From Arthrobacter sp. MYb227 (GTDB lineage Bacteria > Actinomycetota > Actinomycetes > Actinomycetales > Micrococcaceae): DNA of 64,000 bases. The stretch spans positions 46,850 to 110,849 of the forward strand of contig NZ_PCPT01000010.1 of NCBI RefSeq assembly GCF_002975435.1. Reading direction: 5' to 3'. The notes below the pieces were generated by a model that was not told where the DNA came from, did not search any database, and saw nothing but the letters and a program-made list of their open reading frames with translations. The position numbers and the translations under genes were made by a program. Below are positions 59,611 through 64,000 of the stretch, piece by piece; within the stretch, counting starts at the first letter, position 1; each line of letters begins with the position of its first letter.

Positions 59611-61212
59611 ATGGCAACACCAATAACCATCGAGCTATTGCACGCCCGCGTGCAAGGACTTAACGCGGCCTCGCGCCCCGCCGAAGCCTTAGATCTGGTG
59701 TCAGGTCAAGTAGAACATCTTGGAGACGATTCACGTTTTTGGATCATCTTTGGATTCGCCCTGCTGGCCCAGGATCGGGTAGCTGATGCTCAAGCAGCGG
59801 CGCAGCAAGCCGCCCAATTAGAGCCCGACTCCGCACGGGTACTGAACCTGTTGATTTGTTGTGCCCATGATGCGGGCGAGCATGAGCGGGCCGTAGAACT
59901 CGCCCACCAATTGGTCGTCGTCGATCCCACCGAAGCCCAAGGGCACTACTGGATCGCCGTGCTCTATGGAGGTAAACCACAGAGCCGAAATGACCTCGAA
60001 CGGGCAGCAGATGCAATTGCCCACGCGTTGCACCTGAACCCGATGGACCCAGAATATTATCGCTTGGCCGCGCTAATCGCTGACCTATCCGGCAAGACCT
60101 CGCTGGCTCACGAATATTTGCGCACCGGGCTTCAAATCGATCCCAACAACAGTTCATTGTTGGTAGCCTCCGGCCAGATCGACGGAGCTAAAAAAGTTGT
60201 GGGGGAGCGCAGCGACGTGCTGCGCTCGGTGCTTGCTGTGAACCCGATGGATTCCACAGCACAGGACGAATTATCCGAACATTTCTTGTTCAGGCTCCTG
60301 TCCTTGGGGCGATTGCCATGGTTGCATGCAATCTTTGCAGCGCTTTCACTATCGATGGCGCAAGGACTCTGGGGTGTACTGGTGAGCCTCGCCCTGATGC
60401 TGCTCTTTGCGGGTCTTGGTTGGCGGAATTATCGTAGCGCGGCAAGCGGGATGCCCGCGGGTTACCCGGCCGAAATTCTACGCACCAACTCCTCGGCACG
60501 CCGCGGCATATACCTGCTGGGAGCCTCGGTTCTGGGCATCGGCCTAGGGTCCGTGATTGCAGCGCCGATGGAAAACCAGGTGCCCGGACTATTACTGCTG
60601 GGCGCCGGCGCAATGACGGGATTTATTGGCGAAATTTTGTTGCATAAATCTGCCGGGGCACCCGTCGGCGGCGAAGCTACCGATCATGACAAGCTGCGCT
60701 ATAAACACCGCCGCTTTGGACTGCTCATCGATGGACATAGCCCAAGATTTTGGTGGGGTTTGGTCTGTGTACTGAGCCTTGGCTTTAGCCTGGAGTTTGC
60801 CTCCGCGGCTACCGGAATGGCGTTGCTGATCGGCGCCGGCTGGCTGCTGGGGATAGGCTGGCAATTACTGTACTGGGTACTGCGGATGGGGCGCGGGAAC
60901 AATCCCTGGTCGAAGTCCAAGAGCCTCAAAACGAAGGCAAAATTTGGGTGGATGGCGCGCGCCGCAGGGGGAATGCAAGGAGCCTATTATTTGGGTCTAC
61001 ATCTGATCTTCCCGGCCCTGATCATGAGCATGGGAATCTCGCTTTTTATTGGAGAGTCATTTACCTCAAATAATCTCGAAGCTCCCGTGCAACACATTGA
61101 TCATTCACGGCTCGCACCGGTAGTTCCCTCACCCGTGGTGCCGTCGATGGATTTTAGTATTCCCACGCTGCCAAGCTTTGATTTTGATCGGTTAACCGAA
61201 GGCACCGACTGA
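59611..61212 (+). CDS. TPR-domain integral membrane protein, partner of the AAA+ ATPase
   Basis: 533 aa. Residues 1-215 form about five to six TPR-like helix pairs (DRVADAQAAAQQAAQLEPDSARVLNLLICCAHDAGEHERAVELAHQLVVVDP, HALHLNPMDPEYYRLAALIADLSGKTSLAHEYLRTGLQIDPNN). Residues about 225-490 hold roughly seven transmembrane helices in two blocks separated by a basic stretch. A Pro-rich 45-residue tail ends the protein. The N-terminal TPR would face the cytoplasm, suited to contact the TPR of the upstream ATPase. I do not recognise a named family. Confidence 0.82.
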   Translation: MATPITIELLHARVQGLNAASRPAEALDLVSGQVEHLGDDSRFWIIFGFALLAQDRVADAQAAAQQAAQLEPDSARVLNLLICCAHDAGEHERAVELAHQLVVVDPTEAQGHYWIAVLYGGKPQSRNDLERAADAIAHALHLNPMDPEYYRLAALIADLSGKTSLAHEYLRTGLQIDPNNSSLLVASGQIDGAKKVVGERSDVLRSVLAVNPMDSTAQDELSEHFLFRLLSLGRLPWLHAIFAALSLSMAQGLWGVLVSLALMLLFAGLGWRNYRSAASGMPAGYPAEILRTNSSARRGIYLLGASVLGIGLGSVIAAPMENQVPGLLLLGAGAMTGFIGEILLHKSAGAPVGGEATDHDKLRYKHRRFGLLIDGHSPRFWWGLVCVLSLGFSLEFASAATGMALLIGAGWLLGIGWQLLYWVLRMGRGNNPWSKSKSLKTKAKFGWMARAAGGMQGAYYLGLHLIFPALIMSMGISLFIGESFTSNNLEAPVQHIDHSRLAPVVPSPVVPSMDFSIPTLPSFDFDRLTEGTD

Positions 61213-61254
61213 AAATGGCTTAGGGGTCTGAGCCTGGCTCCCGAGTCCCTATGC

Positions 61255-62880
61255 CTAGACCTCGTGGGTGGACTGGATGCGTACCGCGGCACGGGCCGCC
61301 CGGCTCACCTGTAGCGAGCCCAACCAGCCGATGACCAACGCAATCACCGAAGCAATGATTGCCGCCTGCACACCGGAGGTGAAGGCATCGGTCATGGCTC
61401 TTGTAACTTGCGCAGTTTGTGGCCCGAACATGGAGGGCGAATGCTGGATTTGCGGGATGATACCGCCCGCGGAATCGCTAAGTTTCTGCGCCCATGAGCC
61501 GGCATCTAGGCCTTTGATGTTTAATGCGCTAAGCGAGGTGGTTGCCGCGTGTGTTGTGGCAATCGCCAAGACACTTCCGGCAATTGCCGTACCTAGGCCG
61601 GAGCCAAGCTGACGCAAGGTACTTTGGGTTGCCGAACCCTGACCCGAAGCCTCGGTTGGGATATCCCGCAGTACAGTGCTTGTCAGCTGCGCCGAGGCCA
61701 GTCCAAGACCTAGGCCGTAGAAGACCAGCAGGGCGATCATCGGGACCAGTGGGGAGCCGATCCCCAGGATCCAAGCCAAACCAAGAACACCGATAATTTC
61801 CATGCCTAGGCCCAGGACCACCACCCGGTCGGCGCCGAGCCGCGCGGCGAGGTGTCGGGCCATTGCTCCGGAGAGGAACGCGCCGGCGGCCATACCGGCG
61901 AGGATGAGCCCGGCCCCCATAGCGTCGTTGCCCAACACATTGATGAGGAACAGTGGCAGCACCAACAGCAAACCAAACTCACCGACGGCAACCATCATTG
62001 CTGTTGCGTTGCCCCACGAGAACGTCGTGTAGGAGAACAGGGAAAGATCCAGCAGGGTGCTCAGGCCCTTCTTACTGCGGGTCAACTCCCACAGCACAAA
62101 TGCCACAAGGGAAAGAATGGCAAGTAGGCCGAAGACCGGGATCAAGGAAAGCGCAGCATCCGCGGGCCACGTGAAGGGGCCAATGTTTGCCGCCGTCTTC
62201 GGGGTCCACCACCCCCAGCTTGGACCCTCAATGAGCGCGAAGACCAGCAAACCAAAGCCGATGGCGCTGAGCAGTACGCCCAAAACGTCTACGCCGCGTT
62301 CCTTATGCTCAATAGTTGTTTCCGGAACCACTTTCCAGATGCCCCAGAGTACAAGCAGACCTAGCGGAAGATTGACCCAAAAGATCCAGCGCCAGTCGAG
62401 GTAGGTAGTAAACGCACCGCCAAGTAGCGGGCCGATTGCCGCGGCACCTGACATCACAGCACCCCAGACGCCAAAGGCAGCTGCGCGTTCCTTGCCGCGG
62501 AAGATCGAGTTGACGCTCGAGAGTGTCGAGGGCAGAACCGCTGCACCGCCAATACCTTGTATAGCACGGGCGCCAATCAAAGCTGCGGCGTTTGGCGACA
62601 TTGCGGCAATCAGGCTGCCGGCCACAAATAGTGTCACGCCAATGGCCAGCAGTTTGCGGCGGCCAATCCGATCTCCCAACCGCCCAGCGGTCATCAACAA
62701 GGCGGCCAGCACCACCGAGTAGAGCGAATTTACCCACTGGGCCTGTGTGAGGTCCATGCCGAGGGCATCGATCATGCTCGGGAGAGAAACCCCGACGATG
62801 GTTCCGTCAAGAACGATCATCGCCAGAGAGCCGGCAAGCACTGCCAAAGCTAACCATCTACTGTCATGTTTCCCCGTCAT
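61255..62880 (-). CDS. DHA2-family (14-TM) MFS drug exporter
   Basis: 541 aa with about 14 transmembrane helices, typical for DHA2 (EmrB/QacA). Motif A is GRLGDRIGRRKLLAIG, motif C is GPLLGGAFTTYLDWRWIFWVNLPLG and the N-terminal motif D1 is VLDGTIVGVSLPSM. Probable proton-driven efflux of cationic or lipophilic compounds. The ATG has no ribosome site, and TAGTGT lies 7 nt upstream. It converges with the TPR membrane gene 42 bp away. Confidence 0.95.
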   Translation of the reverse strand: MTGKHDSRWLALAVLAGSLAMIVLDGTIVGVSLPSMIDALGMDLTQAQWVNSLYSVVLAALLMTAGRLGDRIGRRKLLAIGVTLFVAGSLIAAMSPNAAALIGARAIQGIGGAAVLPSTLSSVNSIFRGKERAAAFGVWGAVMSGAAAIGPLLGGAFTTYLDWRWIFWVNLPLGLLVLWGIWKVVPETTIEHKERGVDVLGVLLSAIGFGLLVFALIEGPSWGWWTPKTAANIGPFTWPADAALSLIPVFGLLAILSLVAFVLWELTRSKKGLSTLLDLSLFSYTTFSWGNATAMMVAVGEFGLLLVLPLFLINVLGNDAMGAGLILAGMAAGAFLSGAMARHLAARLGADRVVVLGLGMEIIGVLGLAWILGIGSPLVPMIALLVFYGLGLGLASAQLTSTVLRDIPTEASGQGSATQSTLRQLGSGLGTAIAGSVLAIATTHAATTSLSALNIKGLDAGSWAQKLSDSAGGIIPQIQHSPSMFGPQTAQVTRAMTDAFTSGVQAAIIASVIALVIGWLGSLQVSRAARAAVRIQSTHEV

Positions 62881-62977
62881 ATTTCACACACTACGACTAA
62901 CAAGGAGCATAGGGAATCCACCAAACGGGGGATAGTCGCTAGGCTTGACTAAAGGACCGCAACGAAAGGGAACCGTC

Positions 62978-63757
62978 ATGAAGGTCAGTGTCGGACAATT
63001 TGCACCCACGGGCTCTGTCGCCCAGAACCTCGAGACCATGGCCGGGCTTGCCGCCAAGGCCCATGCCGAAGGCTCTGATTTACTGCTGTTTCCCGAAGAA
63101 GCAATGCTCGCCGTCTCCAAGGTCGATGGATCACTGGCGGATGCGGTGGCAGGTAACTGGACAAAATTTGTGCAGCAGCTTTCCTTCATTGCGGCAGAAA
63201 ACCAGATAGCAATCGTTGCCGGCGGCTACGAGGACTCCGGGGACGCACGCCCCTACAACACGGTTGCCGCCGTGGGCGCGGATGGAAAAATCTTGGGCAC
63301 CTACCGCAAGATTCACCTTTACGATGCATTCTCCTACCAAGAATCAAACACGATCACCGCAGGACCTGTAGAAAACGTCCCGGTCATTGAAATTGGTGAG
63401 CTCAAGTTCGGCATCCTAACCTGCTATGACCTGCGCTTCCCTGAAATCTCTCGACGTTTGGCGCTCGCCGGTGCCGATGTTCTATTGGTTGCCGCAGCCT
63501 GGTTCAAGGGCGAGCACAAGATCGATCACTGGGAAACGTTGCTCAAAGCACGAGCGATCGAAAATACCGTATGGGTCGCGGCGGCCGGAACCAGCTCGAG
63601 CCATACGATTGGCCACTCGGCGATACTTGACCCGATGGGTGTGCCCATCGAATTCTTGGATGACGATGAAGAAGGCTTAGTGACAGTGGATGTCACCGCA
63701 CGTCGCATTGAAGAAGTGCGTGAATTCTTACCGGTTTTGGCTAACCGTCGGCTTTAA
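62978..63757 (+). CDS. Carbon-nitrogen hydrolase (nitrilase superfamily amidase)
   Basis: 259 aa from ATG 62978 (AAAGGG upstream); an earlier in-frame start at 62945 is not needed. The Glu-Lys-Cys triad is seen as E40 in LLFPEEAML, Lys in YRKIHLYDAF and Cys in GILTCYDLRFPE. The family includes omega-amidases, deaminated glutathione amidase and other amide hydrolases. The YRKIHLYDAF stretch resembles the Nit1/omega-amidase group, but the substrate is uncertain. A strong hairpin terminator follows. Confidence 0.93.
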   Translation: MKVSVGQFAPTGSVAQNLETMAGLAAKAHAEGSDLLLFPEEAMLAVSKVDGSLADAVAGNWTKFVQQLSFIAAENQIAIVAGGYEDSGDARPYNTVAAVGADGKILGTYRKIHLYDAFSYQESNTITAGPVENVPVIEIGELKFGILTCYDLRFPEISRRLALAGADVLLVAAAWFKGEHKIDHWETLLKARAIENTVWVAAAGTSSSHTIGHSAILDPMGVPIEFLDDDEEGLVTVDVTARRIEEVREFLPVLANRRL

Positions 63758-63782
63758 AAAGTTGTAAGTACTGCCCATGCGC

Positions 63783-63830
63783 GGGGGCGGGTAGGTTCAC
63801 CGATGGTGGGCCTGCTCGCCCCCATTGTTT
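63783..63830 (+). terminator. Strong hairpin terminator after the amidase gene
   Basis: A long stem with 63783-63801 pairing to 63805-63823 (GGGGGCG start, CGCCCCC end; one mismatch and a few G-U pairs) and a 3-nt GAT loop. It is followed by ATTGTTT. It separates the amidase gene from the IS element boundary 20 bp later. Confidence 0.8.
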
Positions 63831-63851
63831 GCGTAGGGGGGGTCTTCAATA

Positions 63852-64000
63852 TGAACTGGACCCCGAAAGTTGGACTCGGTAAGTAAGAGTCTATGCCGCG
63901 AGTGCCTGAGCCCGATATTCCAAGGGGCTCAGGCACTGCAGCGTTAATGAGATTCGCTCATAGTTATACCAGTGGATGTAGTCATCTAGCTCGCTGGTGA
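63852..64000 (-). mobile_element. IS3-family insertion sequence, right end (continues beyond window)
   Basis: The element starts with a terminal repeat reading TGAACTGGACCCCGAAAGTT (63852-63871), a typical IS3-family end. The C-terminus of its transposase begins 39 bp inside (stop at 63891). The element runs off the right edge, so its other end, length and target-site duplication cannot be seen. It lies 95 bp past the amidase stop, just beyond its terminator. Confidence 0.85.
63891..64000 (-). CDS. IS3-family transposase, C-terminal end (partial)
   Basis: The last 35 residues are readable on the minus strand: they begin TSELDDYIHWYNYERI and finish LSPLEYRAQALAA. YIxWYNxxRI and LxxLSPxEYR are the hallmark end of the OrfB DDE integrase core of IS3 elements. 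The rest of the gene, including the catalytic D-D-E residues, is outside the window. The short visible part has no frameshift. Confidence 0.9.
   Translation of the reverse strand, partial: TSELDDYIHWYNYERISLTLQCLSPLEYRAQALAA

Overview
The window is chromosomal DNA from a moderately G+C-rich actinobacterium, most likely Micrococcaceae (Arthrobacter/Glutamicibacter/Renibacterium-like). This placement is by gene content and style: an Asp23/DUF2273/AmaP operon, a DUF222/13E12 HNH protein, DUF3151, tandem NlpC/P60 and M23 wall hydrolases, an LAxTG surface protein and many apparently leaderless genes. I cannot fix genus or species without a database search.

Layout. 1-4.6 kb: end of a tandem universal stress protein, two paralogous secreted NlpC/P60 hydrolases and a small zincin. 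4.75-5.2 kb: tRNA-Glu, tRNA-Asp, tRNA-Phe. 5.4-7.6 kb: a five-gene Asp23 envelope-stress operon. 7.6-10.3 kb: a DUF218 protein, an unknown gene and exonuclease III. 10.5-14.9 kb: a valine catabolic operon (mmsA, 3-hydroxyisobutyryl-CoA hydrolase, mmsB, degenerate metallo-beta-lactamase-fold protein). 15-17.4 kb: an FtsX-type ABC exporter and an HTH regulator. 17.5-21.2 kb: a large secreted sialidase and a MarR regulator. 21.2-24.3 kb: divergent acyl-CoA synthetase and acyl-CoA dehydrogenase. 24.3-28.6 kb: Pth2-like hydrolase, nadE, MarR-like gene, pyrE, DUF222-HNH gene. 29-39.8 kb: a complete urease locus (ureABCEFGD), a convergent nickel/peptide-type ABC importer with a permease-ATPase fusion, and a His-rich ArsR regulator. 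39.9-45.2 kb: MFS transporter, cytosine-deaminase-like amidohydrolase, HAD-IIA phosphatase, CorA and an SpoU methyltransferase. 45.4-48.8 kb: two tandem M23 peptidases. 48.9-51.9 kb: fbaA, DUF3151 and an LAxTG-anchored surface protein. 51.9-56.8 kb: SRPBCC protein, Lrp regulator divergent from kynureninase, thymidine kinase, TetR regulator, holin-like membrane protein, TfoX-like protein. 57-61.2 kb: purA, a TPR-AAA+ ATPase and a TPR membrane protein. 61.3-64 kb: DHA2 drug exporter, nitrilase-family amidase, and the end of an IS3-family element running off the window.

How the parts fit. Urease, its four accessory proteins, the importer and the ArsR protein look like one nickel-urease module. 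The acyl-CoA synthetase/dehydrogenase pair and the valine operon share an upstream 20-bp motif, suggesting one regulon. The wall hydrolases, sialidase and LAxTG protein are envelope and surface functions. The first-transcribed NlpC/P60 gene has a striking GGTCACGA direct-repeat array of the kind expected for MtrA.

The least explained protein-level system is the TPR-AAA+/TPR-membrane pair at 58.3-61.2 kb. The strongest non-coding signals are the operator-like arrays at 4.13, 10.43, 22.94 and 52.92 kb, and a recurring TANNNT hexamer 6-7 nt before start codons of about a dozen genes.
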